From Candidatus Omnitrophota bacterium (GTDB lineage Bacteria > Omnitrophota > Omnitrophia > Omnitrophales > JACROU01), in contig JACQQR010000266.1 of NCBI GenBank assembly GCA_016206875.1, positions 1 to 18,083 of the forward strand: DNA of 18,083 nt. The letters are read 5' to 3'. Below, one piece after another: positions 9,301 to 16,596 of the stretch. Each line of letters opens with the position of its first letter. Positions within the stretch are counted from its first letter, which is position 1. A program made the position numbers and the translations under genes. The notes beneath the pieces are model-generated. The model ran no database searches. It saw only the letters and a program-made list of their open reading frames with translations, and was not told the origin of the DNA.

Positions 9301-9670
9301 CCAGATTGAGCGAAGGGTCTTCAAAAAAATGAAAATGGCGCGCGTCCAATTTTCCCTGAGAGCCCTCGGAGAAAAGAAGCCGGATGCCATAACGATCGGA
9401 AAGATGTTCCACGAGCCTCTGAACATTTTTTTGAACGCCATAGCGGCTATGGGCATCCTGAATGTGAATGACTGTGGGACGGCTACCGGATAGAGCGCTT
9501 GAGCGATAGGTGATGTCTCCTAAATTACGTGGGACATTCATTTCTGTAAAAAACGAAGGGGAAGAAGGGGAAATAGAAATGCCTGAATTAAAAATAATAT
9601 CCGCCCGCACAAATCCGGCCGGCTGAAACAGAATGAGAAATGCGACAACGAGAGCGATGGATTTTTTCAT
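3362..9670 (-). CDS. Giant exported protein with N-terminal TIKI/ChaN-like module (protein B, 2102 aa)
   Basis: The start chosen is the ATG at 9670. It opens a clean signal peptide (MKKSIALVVAFLILFQPAG, then VRA), whereas the in-frame ATG at 9715 falls in the -10 element. Residues ~67-490 are the module shared with A and C: VIHIQDAH (67-74), LFSEG (99-103), GIENPELY (158-165), FYSLAKERE and GGFHTEG (~478). Family lookalikes are TIKI/TraB/ChaN/EreA proteins; metal or haem binding is inferred only. An AASLG junction follows. The rest is unrecognised. It contains PSGFVA twice (~660 and ~925), a Pro-rich linker (~1560-1665), two copies of a GxxYVKT...LPAEV(R/K)xRFG unit flanking that linker, a second SLG junction (~1818) and a final ~280-residue domain ending at TAA. 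The likely location is periplasm or outside. The Shine-Dalgarno is weak: AAAGGG lies 13 nt upstream. Confidence 0.9.
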   Translation of the reverse strand: MKKSIALVVAFLILFQPAGFVRADIIFNSGISISPSSPSFFTEMNVPRNLGDITYRSSALSGSRPTVIHIQDAHSRYGVQKNVQRLVEHLSDRYGIRLLFSEGSQGKLDARHFHFFEDPSLNLGIAEDLMRDGEFDGLEMFILRRAGEREKPQPAAYGIENPELYSRNFHLFRGVLSRKNQSGQFMNQIESKLNSLSAHIFSKQLRALVKEWRAYRKENSSDVMRFVEVLTREASTSLSLDLGEPANQDRYPSLVRWTALKQMEAKLNVEQAAREKKELEKFLSGKIDQKLLNDFSSTPVSPAEFSNSSLKASLRFLLEKIHEAIGDKNLDFKKYPAFSAYAACVILQSEIDAAALFREMETLTQNIFSVLAQTPEEKNLLSLVRDTDFLKKLLHLELTRAEFNFLRARPDSTDPEQIVNRLSALMGQAPIFAGKNIDSIAKNAMNFYSLAKEREEYFAQQVSEIMKGRDARKSILFTGGFHTEGLISFLEAKGISVISISPKADGGQVEGVSAAGNEPYVQAMLGGLESADRALAEESLLKSPGFLAAPSAQRSLTQRDPEFLRAYRLPQLEVLIRERKAKTPAPALTPHAEAASLGEKQFEVPGPRGLDSVADNRAMKPRLRPIAYRHVTDAETGERRVARPGDLYRENGQAKQSVVVLPSGFVASSIKLFRDVRKEGEFAINVPQFTEFLQAVKNYLTGIERKTREQEKALRFILMLDHVLSTTGWNENSGDMAPGAAAESVHVEAQKRAEAEIASYLDENRQFLSDFIPVMGRANLGAYLAQAQGLYGENAKLAAYFRAFRLLAFTVFRTDDDASFKLGITLWRAIYNAKTKNGTSATKLLAREQHYLSDIGRENYETSLTALIEEDDALVLQVVNELKVSDSELDAFLAKNGEELKKKLNGKPYVGQSASDVDELEASMPSGFVALTLSASSDGQEMQRRGDQALRALKKESGLSREAIIQRMNEQVAGRYEWFTDLFLRLAQAKVKDPQVISALKLDGTVMPADLSPVDRLYMALGVMLDTARKKFSKPAYDLLKMSAAADFVLKAEETIKGRAIVMTTLSRSIDRPEPAPTVYVMALPEVYQEMAAALYAQYNHLRIHFEGTQRGRSWDAAAERIEEKLDRLERLHNIFTRLAQDTQGYQGREIERPVLIRDQGLNGEIYKDWIKTGNIANAKPVSAPLQFMANDDIRRKAWVNFAVGSALTVDVTTDDGTVLPVHTYHVMRLITEGTRSIATTDHTAIINDPANAAAFSTPEGVRGVYAKHNAGYVDFFIPDSLNSPVSSKLAPPSSQSVADPKFSGRSTSMTHKEIEQRISELPHNQRPGLSLVIGESSRDSALSIVFSVPGANQPIHGHKITEPVVDFTIHEGAIYVKTLAPKSEQRIFQPIAQPTPRTTRSSAVNLEDILEPIASPPSPEFRYYKFMPLIEDISQGPRQERRWLTLDDFLEEVRSRLPGMRLNLVDRVGTLQITFENLLKDDGQNYQLTVSRIEAVRAPVSPSLRIEQMEQVEIKHIDSRTQTIRITKITPGVLQQGWKELPAEVRQRFGDEPGDAAGRPVLMPPPAPPRPRVRPSVAPLAPRPAPPRPTHRRPERSAPPRGVVPPVPPPIPLPALPFSDDPFAPPAPLSNPFGDGPFASPASPFDPSGGDPFAADPFTVTPSQGWDRVKVVAIMNSQWIRVTKLAFTEYQGVVYVKTDEQSLYGGNNIYQIIGTPEDLPNARVVPVNPKDLPAEVKKRFGLDDDGNELGQTADLFPSEPDPRPAEAGDPFAPPTKPTKPADEGGREYKFEPPSPQPAVIPVRRLPGSDDPIQADGSSLGMTLAGAGLTGAHEAQLYSEIHGRAGAESMYVVARDVTLKIYYLPDSNESVVFFYKRKLGLEPVSASTQSVPVNQAVRLFNQGALRSRILKTFAASQAAENHTPVITFVDDFLTREMAQKLSLTMRPGDLFVAVWNGKLNEDKLPDVLTVFHQMPQIRTRAIREELLSDAALNQMTRRMNVPAIFFSRVGETKDLELALGRSGARVKFNVEKLLARGIDLGEAVSLLKQIADMPSPEARMTHFTRMGLAAKGEYFEVEDGFVDFIETFYQNMLVQGAVSRAA
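4690..4990 (-). repeat. Low-complexity Pro-rich / DPF-repeat coding region of protein B
   Basis: Minus-strand translation gives a Pro/Arg-rich stretch (PPPAPPRPRVRPSVAP and similar) followed by degenerate repeats built on DPF: DDPFAPPAP, NPFGDGPF, SPFDPSGG, DPFAADPF. At DNA level the units are related GGATC-rich tandem blocks (about 4690-4820). This is most likely a flexible linker between two copies of the YVKT/LPAEV unit. Base composition keeps the antisense frames open, which produces spurious plus-strand ORFs here. Confidence 0.7.
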
Positions 9671-9714
9671 ATTTTTTTTATTGCCCTTTCCCTGGGAACA
9701 CGGAATATGGGGCA

Positions 9715-9743
9715 AAGCTACCCGATGAATCTAGCTTTGTCAA
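9715..9743 (-). promoter_or_regulatory. Sigma70-type promoter of protein B
   Basis: The minus strand carries TTGACA (9738-9743), a 17-nt spacer and TAGCTT (9715-9720). The A/T-rich run just upstream (about 9744-9769) could serve as an UP element. The expected start near 9708 leaves a leader of about 38 nt. Confidence 0.7.
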
Positions 9744-9765
9744 ATTTAAATTTTTCGCAAAATTT

Positions 9766-9790
9766 TTCCCTTTAGCTTGAGCGGCCCCTC
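9766..9790. promoter_or_regulatory. Shared 25-bp upstream element, copy at protein B
   Basis: The 25 bp match 17956-17980 upstream of protein A at 24 of 25 positions; the core on the plus strand is CCCTTTAGCTTGAG. It starts 22 bp beyond the -35 of B (27 bp for A) and has the same orientation relative to both promoters. An AAATTTTTCGC stretch lies beside both copies. It could be an activator or repressor site, or the end of a dispersed repeat. Confidence 0.6.
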
Positions 9791-9810
9791 CCCGTACTTA
9801 GTTAAAACTA

Positions 9811-9839
9811 TTGCATAAAGTTAAAATTACGCGTAATAT
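9811..9839 (+). promoter_or_regulatory. Promoter of the AAA ATPase gene with a palindromic site
   Basis: TTGCAT (9811-9816), a 17-nt spacer and TAATAT (9834-9839) precede the ATG at 9876 by about 37 nt. A perfect 12-bp palindrome ATTACGCGTAAT (9826-9837) overlaps the spacer and -10, a typical operator position. AGTTAAAA occurs twice (9800-9807 and 9819-9826). Confidence 0.55.
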
Positions 9840-9875
9840 TTAGTATAACTACACATAATAACGCGGAAAAATAAC

Positions 9876-11024
9876 ATGAACCTGATCAGCAGGAATATCT
9901 ATCCTCATCTTCAAAAAGCCAAGAAGAGCATTCTCCTGCTCGGACCCAGGCAAACAGGAAAATCCACATTGATTCGCTCTCTTATGCCCGAGTTGGAAAT
10001 TAATTTGGCGGATGAATCCACCTATTTGGCATTTGCAGGCAATCCTAATGAAATAAAAAATCGATTGCAGCCTTCTCCCAAAACTATTTTTGTGGATGAA
10101 ATACAAAGACTTCCCAGCCTGCTGAATACCATTCAAGTCATTATTGATGAGAGTGCTTTCCCCATCAAATTTTACCTTACCGGCTCCGGAGCAAGAAAAT
10201 TGAAACGGGGAAAAGCGAATTTACTGCCCGGCAGAATCTATGCCTATCATTTGGGGCCATTGACCAGCTCGGAAATCGGTTACAACATGAATGTCCAAAA
10301 AGCCCTTTCCGCAGGAACATTACCGGGCATTTGGACAGAACCGGACCGGGACGCCCAAATAAAAACATTAACCTCGTACGCAGGAATCTATTTGAAGGAA
10401 GAAGTGCAGGCGGAAGCCCTCACTCGAAATATTGAAGGATTTTCCAGATTTTTCTTAATGATCGCGGCTGAATCCGGAAAGTTTCTGGATTTGACAAAAA
10501 TCGCTTCCGAAGCAGGAATTCCCTATCACAGTGCGATTCGTTTTTTTGAGATCCTGGAGGACTCCTTGATTATCAGACGTTGCGATGCCTTCCGGAAATC
10601 CGAGCGCAAGCGCCTGATTCAGCATCCCCGTTTTTTCTTTTTTGATACAGGAGTGCTGAATGGGCTTCTGAATAACTTCACCGTTTCTTCGGATAGAATC
10701 GGCATGTTATTTGAGCATTTGATATTCAACCAAATTATGGACGGCGCCGAATCAAAAGATAAACATATCCGGATTTCATCTTACCGGACCGAGCACGACG
10801 TAGAAGTTGATTTCATTCTGGAGCTGGATCAGGAAATTATTGCAATTGAAGTAAAAGCTTCGGCCAATATCGGGGCTTTTGATTTGCGCGGATTAAAAAA
10901 TTTCGCAAAGTATTACGGCAAAAAACATAAATCCATCGTGGCGTATTTGGGCGATCACGCCAAAATCATCGACGGCATTTCCATTCTCCCCTGGCAAACA
11001 ATGCTCAAAGAACTCGGCCTATAA
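9876..11024 (+). CDS. AAA family ATPase with DUF4143 C-terminal domain
   Basis: The 382-residue protein has a Walker A at 23-31 (GPRQTGKST), a Walker B at 71-75 (IFVDE), and a sensor-like LTGSGARK at ~101-108 followed by LLPGR. The C-terminal half is typical of DUF4143: a helical region with AGIYLKEEV, a winged-helix-like stretch, FFFDTGVLNGL, and a closing EVDFIL...AIEVKAS. That last part matches the acidic and E-x-K pattern of PD-(D/E)xK nuclease folds, though activity cannot be judged. The length is normal for the family and the gene looks intact. It is transcribed alone, against the neighbouring giant genes, and converges on protein A with only 10 nt between stops. The cellular role of this family is not established. 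Ribosome-binding site is weak (CGGAA). Confidence 0.88.
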   Translation: MNLISRNIYPHLQKAKKSILLLGPRQTGKSTLIRSLMPELEINLADESTYLAFAGNPNEIKNRLQPSPKTIFVDEIQRLPSLLNTIQVIIDESAFPIKFYLTGSGARKLKRGKANLLPGRIYAYHLGPLTSSEIGYNMNVQKALSAGTLPGIWTEPDRDAQIKTLTSYAGIYLKEEVQAEALTRNIEGFSRFFLMIAAESGKFLDLTKIASEAGIPYHSAIRFFEILEDSLIIRRCDAFRKSERKRLIQHPRFFFFDTGVLNGLLNNFTVSSDRIGMLFEHLIFNQIMDGAESKDKHIRISSYRTEHDVEVDFILELDQEIIAIEVKASANIGAFDLRGLKNFAKYYGKKHKSIVAYLGDHAKIIDGISILPWQTMLKELGL

Positions 11025-11034
11025 TTCACGGCCA

Positions 11035-14000
11035 TCAGACAGCTTTCAGGAACCGGCTGGCAGCAAACGAGTCGGTTTCAAAAACAGCCACGCGGCGTTC
11101 AGGATTTGAAAGTTGAAAAGGATGGTCTTTTTGGGACAATTCCCGGAGCGCTCCCTCCGGCAACTGCTGCAACAGATCTTGCAGACGCCCATCATCCTCC
11201 CGCGCAAAAAATCCCGAAGTCACGCCGGCGGCGGTTTCGAGAATGATTTCGTCGGGACGGAATAACTTTTCTCCCGGAATGACATCCCCCAAACTCGCAG
11301 CGCGAAGGGTGCCGGTAAAACGTGTGTACTGGTCATTGGCTAAAAGCTGATCCATCAGCTTGCGAGCGGCTGTATTGGGTGCATGTCTGTGCTGCATCGA
11401 ACGCAACAGATGGCCCAAACCTGTTCTGCGTGCGGCCACGGCGGCTAAATCGTTGCGGATAGCATCCTCCGATTGCCAGTGCGCGAAAATTCCGGGCACG
11501 GCCGTCGTCAAATACCCTTCATGCTCGCCCCAGCCTAAAGCCCAATAAGGCGTGGGGCTGTTTTTTAATGTTTTTTTCCGCGGAGATTGCAGCTTTCGCT
11601 GGTGGAGATAGAGGGTGCCATCCCCGGCAATATATAAATTGTAAGGAACTTGAATACGAGTGCCGTCCTGGCGATTCAAAAGCGCTAGATGCGCTCCGCC
11701 GTACTGGGCGCGCTCAGCAAGACTGCCGCCGGAATATACAAATGAAGTTCCCGGGAAATTTTCGAGGGCCTGAAGTGTTAGGCCTGAGCCCAAATCGATT
11801 GCGAACGAGCGTCTCCAAGAATCAATGGGCATATCCCTCCTCGTCACGGCCACTTGTGCATGAAATGCCGGAATAGACGCCCCAGCCATAGGCCCGCCGT
11901 TGAATCCGAACCGGAAAAAGGGATAGGCCTCCTGAAGCATCATTAAATCCAGGAGCCGCTCGCCAGTCAGCACTTGCGGCGCGGGCCTCCGGTCTTCGGG
12001 CAAATCTTCATAAAGCAACCCCGCCCCTTCCATAATGGGATTGCTGTTGACACCTAAAATATATCTACGGCCATTCACCACCAAATGGAACACATTCTGA
12101 TCGGGCACATCCCAGCTGAAATGGGCAATTTGAGGCCTGTCCTCCGGCGTTCCCCTTTTTTCAGCGAGCACCACACGGAAAGGCCCGATTTGCCTTTCCC
12201 GCATGCTAGCGGCATCGAAAGACACAACCCCTTCGTCCTTTTTCGCGCGCCAAGCCTCCAACCAGCTTTCGCCGGTCAGCGCAACACCCGCCGGCGTGAC
12301 AATCTCCACCGTCGTGCCCAGGCTAGAGCCCTGCGAGGATTGTTCCGGATATTGTTTCAAAAGATCGGCCACTCTTTGTTGGCTTGCTTTCAGCGATGAG
12401 TAGTGAATCGCAATAACCAATTCCGTTAAACTCCGTTCTCCTACTATCCAGAGAAATAACACAGCGCTTAAAGACGGGGCGCACACAAACATGATCCCAA
12501 AAGCCGTGATGAACCCATACCGGCGCGGCCAACCTTTGTTGTAATGGGCTTCAATCTCAACGCGGCCAGCCCAGACCTGCATTGCAAACTCGCTCACTCC
12601 ATTGACAAAACCGACCAATGCCCGGCGATACTCAGGAACCTGCATCAGCTGAGGCCAACGTGTAACCGCTCGCTCAATAATAGGTATGATTTGCGCGACG
12701 CGCTGCCCGGATGGTGCTTCTATCAACTTCTCCAATTCACGGCCCAAAAAATGGTCAGCTTCCTGTTCAGTAGTGGGTTCGATCCCAACACGTTCGGCGT
12801 CGATGCCCAAACTGGAAGCCGCACCGCGCGGAGTCATGCCGGGCACTTTTGATAAATCGAGCTCGTCAAATGAAGGCCCGTCCTCGCGGGTGCTCATGAG
12901 GATCATTTGGTTATTCCACAGCCGCGCTGTGTGGTGCACGAGTCCGGCGTGGGCGCGGACTTTGCCGAGAATGGTTCCAGCCACCATTTCGGAGGTGATT
13001 TCGAAAACTGACTGGCGAAGAGCAGTCACGAGGAAATGGGCCAATACTTGAGAATAAGCATCATGTGCTCTGAAAGACAACTCACTGGCACTCACCAACA
13101 TTCCATCTCTGATGGCCTTTTCGATTTTCTCTAATAAATTGGGCACTTCATGCTCCGCTTGGAAATCACCCGGCAGCGCACGCACCCAAGCCATCAAGCT
13201 GAGTAGGTTTGCCGGGTAGCTAAGCAGAATGAACCGGCTCGGGAAAACCAGACCTAATTTTGCAAGAATCTGAGCGACCACTCTTTTATCTTGAGCACGC
13301 GGTTTAATGAACATATCGAAATGATCAAAAATACTGATGCCGCCAGCCTGTTTCACATTCCCTGCTACGTGCCCTATGCCATTGCCTTTGCGCCCATTTT
13401 CATAAATCAAAATCTCGACTGCATCTGAACCTTTCAGCGGTTTAAACGGATTTTCTCCCGCAAGAGGGGCAAACTGTTTGCCGCGATGAATTTCAGGAAC
13501 CAACCGGTATCTTCGACTATCCGTCCCGCGAATCTCAAATGGAACAAGCCCTCGAGCCTTAGACGGAAACAAAGCCGCAATCGCCTCGGCTCGCAGCGGT
13601 GCTGGCGGAGCGCCTAAACTTTGGCCATTGGCCGAAACCAGTTGGCGCAGATGTTCCATTTGATAGCGATATCTATCTTGTTCATGCGAGGGGAGATGGT
13701 CATAAACTGCCAGAACCCATTTCATTAAAAGCTCTCGTTGCCGCAAATCATGATTTTTCTGGTCATAATCCGAGGCCACCGGACCCGCGCTACCGATAAG
13801 AGCTCCAACAAATAAAGCCGGGTCATCAACCACTGGTTCCAACATTACCGTACCGCGAAGAACGTTTCTAAATATAAGCGTGCCCAGTTGCAAATTTCCT
13901 CCTGGCGCTCGAGGAAGAAGACCCACGTCCATATCAAGCGAATAATCATTTTTTCCATTCATTCTGGTAGGCCCAAACATGGACGCAATAGTTCTCATCG

Positions 14001-16596
14001 CGCTTTCCCGGATATTTTTATTTTCCGAGATCAGGAATTGCTCGATCAGAAAAGGGATCTCACTACGCAGGCTAAGCTCATTAACCAACCCATTACGCAT
14101 CTTTTTGGAAAGTTCATCGCTACCTCCCGAGTCTATAAACTCCATTTTTAAATATTCCGTAGGCCAGGAACGGATTTCTCTTAGGAGGCCAGCATGCAGG
14201 ACAGTCCCATGCAATAACAGGATTAAAGCAGCCGTCAAAAAGAATGCGGAATAAAAAAGAGGGCGCCAACGGGTCAATGGGGATAAACCGGCTAAAGCCT
14301 GACGCCATTGCCTCCGTGCAAGGGAGTAAATGAAGCAAACCGAGCGCCATATAGCTTCGGGTAATTGTGCCAACCAATAGGAGAGGCTGAATACGGTTAC
14401 GCCAATCAACAATACGCGCACCGGCGCGCTGGGAATGGCGTAAAAATTCGATTCAAAATTGGAATAATCAAAAGCCAAAACACTGTGAGCGGAGGCAGAA
14501 AGCCAAAGCGGGCTGGCGGGATCTCCCGAAAGCAGATAAGCAGCGTTAAGGATTCCCCCCACGTGAAGAAAAAGAATGCCATAACCTAAAATCGAAGTTC
14601 CGGCCGTAATCAGAGGCCGCAATATTTCCCGTAACGTCTGCGATTTCTCCCATAATTTTTTTATTATTCCTTTTTCGGGTATGTCGGGCATTGCCTCCCA
14701 GGCGGAATCTCCGGACACCTGAGTTGCCCTAGAATGACGAGAAAACCATTTTCCGAATCTGATTAAAAAAAATCCGGACAAGAGCTCCAGAGTAAAAACA
14801 AAAATATTATTTTGTACATCATGATCAGCCCAAAATGAGTACTGCCACTGCCAGGCGGAAGAAAAGAAAAGATGCTTATTGGCAACATCGTGGATGCCGT
14901 TGCCTATTACCTCCAAGACACTGATGAAAATCCGGGCGGCGGGCATTAAATCGAAAAATTGTTTCATGAACGGAGGCAAAGAAAGATTAGCAAACTTAAA
15001 CCCCAACAAAAATTGATGCATGTAATAAAGGGGCCAAAACGGCAGAGCCCTTAAAGAAACAGCGGCCGCGGGAAACAAATGAAGCAACAGCACAACAGTG
15101 CTCGCTATTCCGGCCAGGCGGTTTTCCCGGGTCTTCCATAACGATTTAATCTTGGAGGCGCTGCCTAAACGGTTAGCTTGAGTGGGAAGTGCTGTTCCCA
15201 AGGATGCCGCTAGAGCGGCAACCAACGCTTTTTTTGCAGCGTAATCAATGCCGGGCACGCGGGCGCCTAAACTTTGGCCTTCCCCATGTGATGGATTAGA
15301 AGCAGGAGCAATGCGATCAATGCCGGGGAAAATTTCTTTCGGCCGTTCGGACCATTGATGCTCTTTGATAAATTTTAGGGATATAGAACCAAGTGACAGG
15401 AAGTTTGAAAGAATTTGCGGCCTGGGAAGCAACGCAACACCGGGCACCACACTTAAAAACATCTCTCCTCTGCCAGAATTAGAAGTGCGCGCAAGTATCC
15501 GCTGGAAAGATAATTGGCCCTTTTTGCTGAGAGGCTTCCCTTTCAGGATATTTCTAATATCGCCTGATGAAACTTCCCCCATCAAAAAACTGGCTATTAC
15601 TTCTCGGAGTAGAGGAAGATATTCATTCCGTTGCCATGCCGGCGGAAAAAGTTTTTCAAAGCGAGCCAATGCATCCGAGTCTGATTTGGATAATCTTTCA
15701 ACAGCCGGACAATCGCCGCGAAACATCATAAGTGCTTTGTGCATCCAAGAAATTACTTCTTCGGGTTCTATACCATCAGGCATGGCAATCATCTCGTCTG
15801 TAAAAAACTGAACCAACTTTGGACCTTGGTCAAAAAATAAGTCGGTGCCTGTTGTGCCAAAAGGATAGTCCCGATCAATACGGAATACTTCTACAAATGG
15901 TGCTTTAGCACGCTCCTCAGGATGATAAAAATAAAGCCCCGAAAATCGACGCGTAGATAAGGGTGATCTCCTAGCCCATGTTTGTACCAACCGTTGCAGA
16001 GCCAACACATAACCCTCGAAGCGCCCTGAACCGATACGTACTGCCACCCTGTCATCTATTTGATCGGCTACAAACGGACTCCAATTCCCTCGGCGGCCAA
16101 GATCTCGTGTGGCTCCTACAAACTTTCCTTCTTGTTCAATTGTTCGAGCAAATTCTTCTGGAGTAACAATGGGATATTTGTCGAAACGGGTTTGTGGGAA
16201 ATCATCTTCACTTCCCAGCGAAGCTGCCATAGAAGCAATCAAAACCTTTTTTGCGGCGTAATCAATGCCGGGCGTGGTGGCGCGGACAGGATCGAGGGCC
16301 AGAGCCAGGGGCGCGGGGGCGGCTTCAGAGGTTCCACCCTCACCCTTTCGCCCTCTCCCTCTTTGAGGGAGAGAGGCGATCTGCATGCCAAGCATCACAT
16401 CTTTGTAGTGGTCCTGGCCGGAGCCAACGTTGGGTGTGACGAAGGTGTGGCGCCAGCCGTTTTTTTCGTAAAATTGTTTGAGGGCGGGGGCGTGGAAACC
16501 GCCGGTGACGACGACGGCGCGTTTGAGGTTGCGCTCGCGCACGAGGCGCTCGATGTTGGCACAAAAGGCCTGCTCGCGGCGCTGGGCGAGGCGATA
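11035..16596 (-). CDS. Giant exported multi-module protein A, 3' part (downstream of frameshift)
   Basis: This frame continues the 5' part at 16395-17852. The conserved FYRLAQRR and VVVTGGFHAPAL motifs that complete the TIKI/ChaN-like module are in this frame; the first internal ATG is at 16542. Joined, the protein is about 2272 aa. Later parts, in joined numbering: unrecognised modules; a polytopic block with at least five hydrophobic helices (~908-1221); a soluble region with a HEAT-like helical stretch; another hydrophobic hairpin (~1780-1810); and a GalT/HIT-like module (~1841-2104) with NSNPIMEGAGLLY, GFNGGPMAGAS and IPAFHAQ. Galactose-1-phosphate uridylyltransferases carry H-P-H-x-Q there, so the nucleophile-equivalent His and the Gln are kept and the first His is Ala. 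SLG motifs occur eight times. The gene ends with TGA at 11035. Confidence 0.85.
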   Translation of the reverse strand, partial: YRLAQRREQAFCANIERLVRERNLKRAVVVTGGFHAPALKQFYEKNGWRHTFVTPNVGSGQDHYKDVMLGMQIASLPQRGRGRKGEGGTSEAAPAPLALALDPVRATTPGIDYAAKKVLIASMAASLGSEDDFPQTRFDKYPIVTPEEFARTIEQEGKFVGATRDLGRRGNWSPFVADQIDDRVAVRIGSGRFEGYVLALQRLVQTWARRSPLSTRRFSGLYFYHPEERAKAPFVEVFRIDRDYPFGTTGTDLFFDQGPKLVQFFTDEMIAMPDGIEPEEVISWMHKALMMFRGDCPAVERLSKSDSDALARFEKLFPPAWQRNEYLPLLREVIASFLMGEVSSGDIRNILKGKPLSKKGQLSFQRILARTSNSGRGEMFLSVVPGVALLPRPQILSNFLSLGSISLKFIKEHQWSERPKEIFPGIDRIAPASNPSHGEGQSLGARVPGIDYAAKKALVAALAASLGTALPTQANRLGSASKIKSLWKTRENRLAGIASTVVLLLHLFPAAAVSLRALPFWPLYYMHQFLLGFKFANLSLPPFMKQFFDLMPAARIFISVLEVIGNGIHDVANKHLFFSSAWQWQYSFWADHDVQNNIFVFTLELLSGFFLIRFGKWFSRHSRATQVSGDSAWEAMPDIPEKGIIKKLWEKSQTLREILRPLITAGTSILGYGILFLHVGGILNAAYLLSGDPASPLWLSASAHSVLAFDYSNFESNFYAIPSAPVRVLLIGVTVFSLSYWLAQLPEAIWRSVCFIYSLARRQWRQALAGLSPLTRWRPLFYSAFFLTAALILLLHGTVLHAGLLREIRSWPTEYLKMEFIDSGGSDELSKKMRNGLVNELSLRSEIPFLIEQFLISENKNIRESAMRTIASMFGPTRMNGKNDYSLDMDVGLLPRAPGGNLQLGTLIFRNVLRGTVMLEPVVDDPALFVGALIGSAGPVASDYDQKNHDLRQRELLMKWVLAVYDHLPSHEQDRYRYQMEHLRQLVSANGQSLGAPPAPLRAEAIAALFPSKARGLVPFEIRGTDSRRYRLVPEIHRGKQFAPLAGENPFKPLKGSDAVEILIYENGRKGNGIGHVAGNVKQAGGISIFDHFDMFIKPRAQDKRVVAQILAKLGLVFPSRFILLSYPANLLSLMAWVRALPGDFQAEHEVPNLLEKIEKAIRDGMLVSASELSFRAHDAYSQVLAHFLVTALRQSVFEITSEMVAGTILGKVRAHAGLVHHTARLWNNQMILMSTREDGPSFDELDLSKVPGMTPRGAASSLGIDAERVGIEPTTEQEADHFLGRELEKLIEAPSGQRVAQIIPIIERAVTRWPQLMQVPEYRRALVGFVNGVSEFAMQVWAGRVEIEAHYNKGWPRRYGFITAFGIMFVCAPSLSAVLFLWIVGERSLTELVIAIHYSSLKASQQRVADLLKQYPEQSSQGSSLGTTVEIVTPAGVALTGESWLEAWRAKKDEGVVSFDAASMRERQIGPFRVVLAEKRGTPEDRPQIAHFSWDVPDQNVFHLVVNGRRYILGVNSNPIMEGAGLLYEDLPEDRRPAPQVLTGERLLDLMMLQEAYPFFRFGFNGGPMAGASIPAFHAQVAVTRRDMPIDSWRRSFAIDLGSGLTLQALENFPGTSFVYSGGSLAERAQYGGAHLALLNRQDGTRIQVPYNLYIAGDGTLYLHQRKLQSPRKKTLKNSPTPYWALGWGEHEGYLTTAVPGIFAHWQSEDAIRNDLAAVAARRTGLGHLLRSMQHRHAPNTAARKLMDQLLANDQYTRFTGTLRAASLGDVIPGEKLFRPDEIILETAAGVTSGFFAREDDGRLQDLLQQLPEGALRELSQKDHPFQLSNPERRVAVFETDSFAASRFLKAV
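13610..13626. repeat. 17-bp exact repeat at an SLG junction, copy 1
   Basis: GCGCCTAAACTTTGGCC occurs identically here and at 15263-15279 within the protein A gene, encoding GQSLGA on the minus strand both times. The flanking coding sequences do not match. Confidence 0.7.
15263..15279. repeat. 17-bp exact repeat at an SLG junction, copy 2
   Basis: This is identical to 13610-13626. Just downstream on the minus strand (about 15196-15256) is a second copy of a PGIDYAAKK...AASLG block whose first copy is at about 16213-16273. Confidence 0.7.
16334..16377. repeat. Palindromic 'CCCTCTCCCTC' repeat, copy 2, inside protein A
   Basis: The hairpin pairs 16351-16361 with 16365-16375 (10 of 11) around loop TTT. 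It matches 7-50 at 38 of 44 positions. Here it is translated as LPQRGRGRKGEGG, in a different frame from copy 1, just after the TIKI/ChaN-like module. Confidence 0.75.

Noticed and set aside
9671..9715. Longer N-terminus for protein B starting at the ATG at 9715
   Set aside because: That ATG falls within the -10 hexamer and would place 15 polar residues before a normal signal peptide.
13610..15279. Integron attC-like sites at the repeated GCGCCTAAACTTTGGCC
   Set aside because: There is no GTTRRRY core, no paired R''/R' arms, and the repeats lie within one continuous coding frame.
16395..16593. Ser/Pro/Thr-rich C-terminus of the 5' frame of protein A
   Set aside because: It is the out-of-register translation of the conserved FYRLA to GGFH region, seen in frame in the other ORF and in both paralogues.
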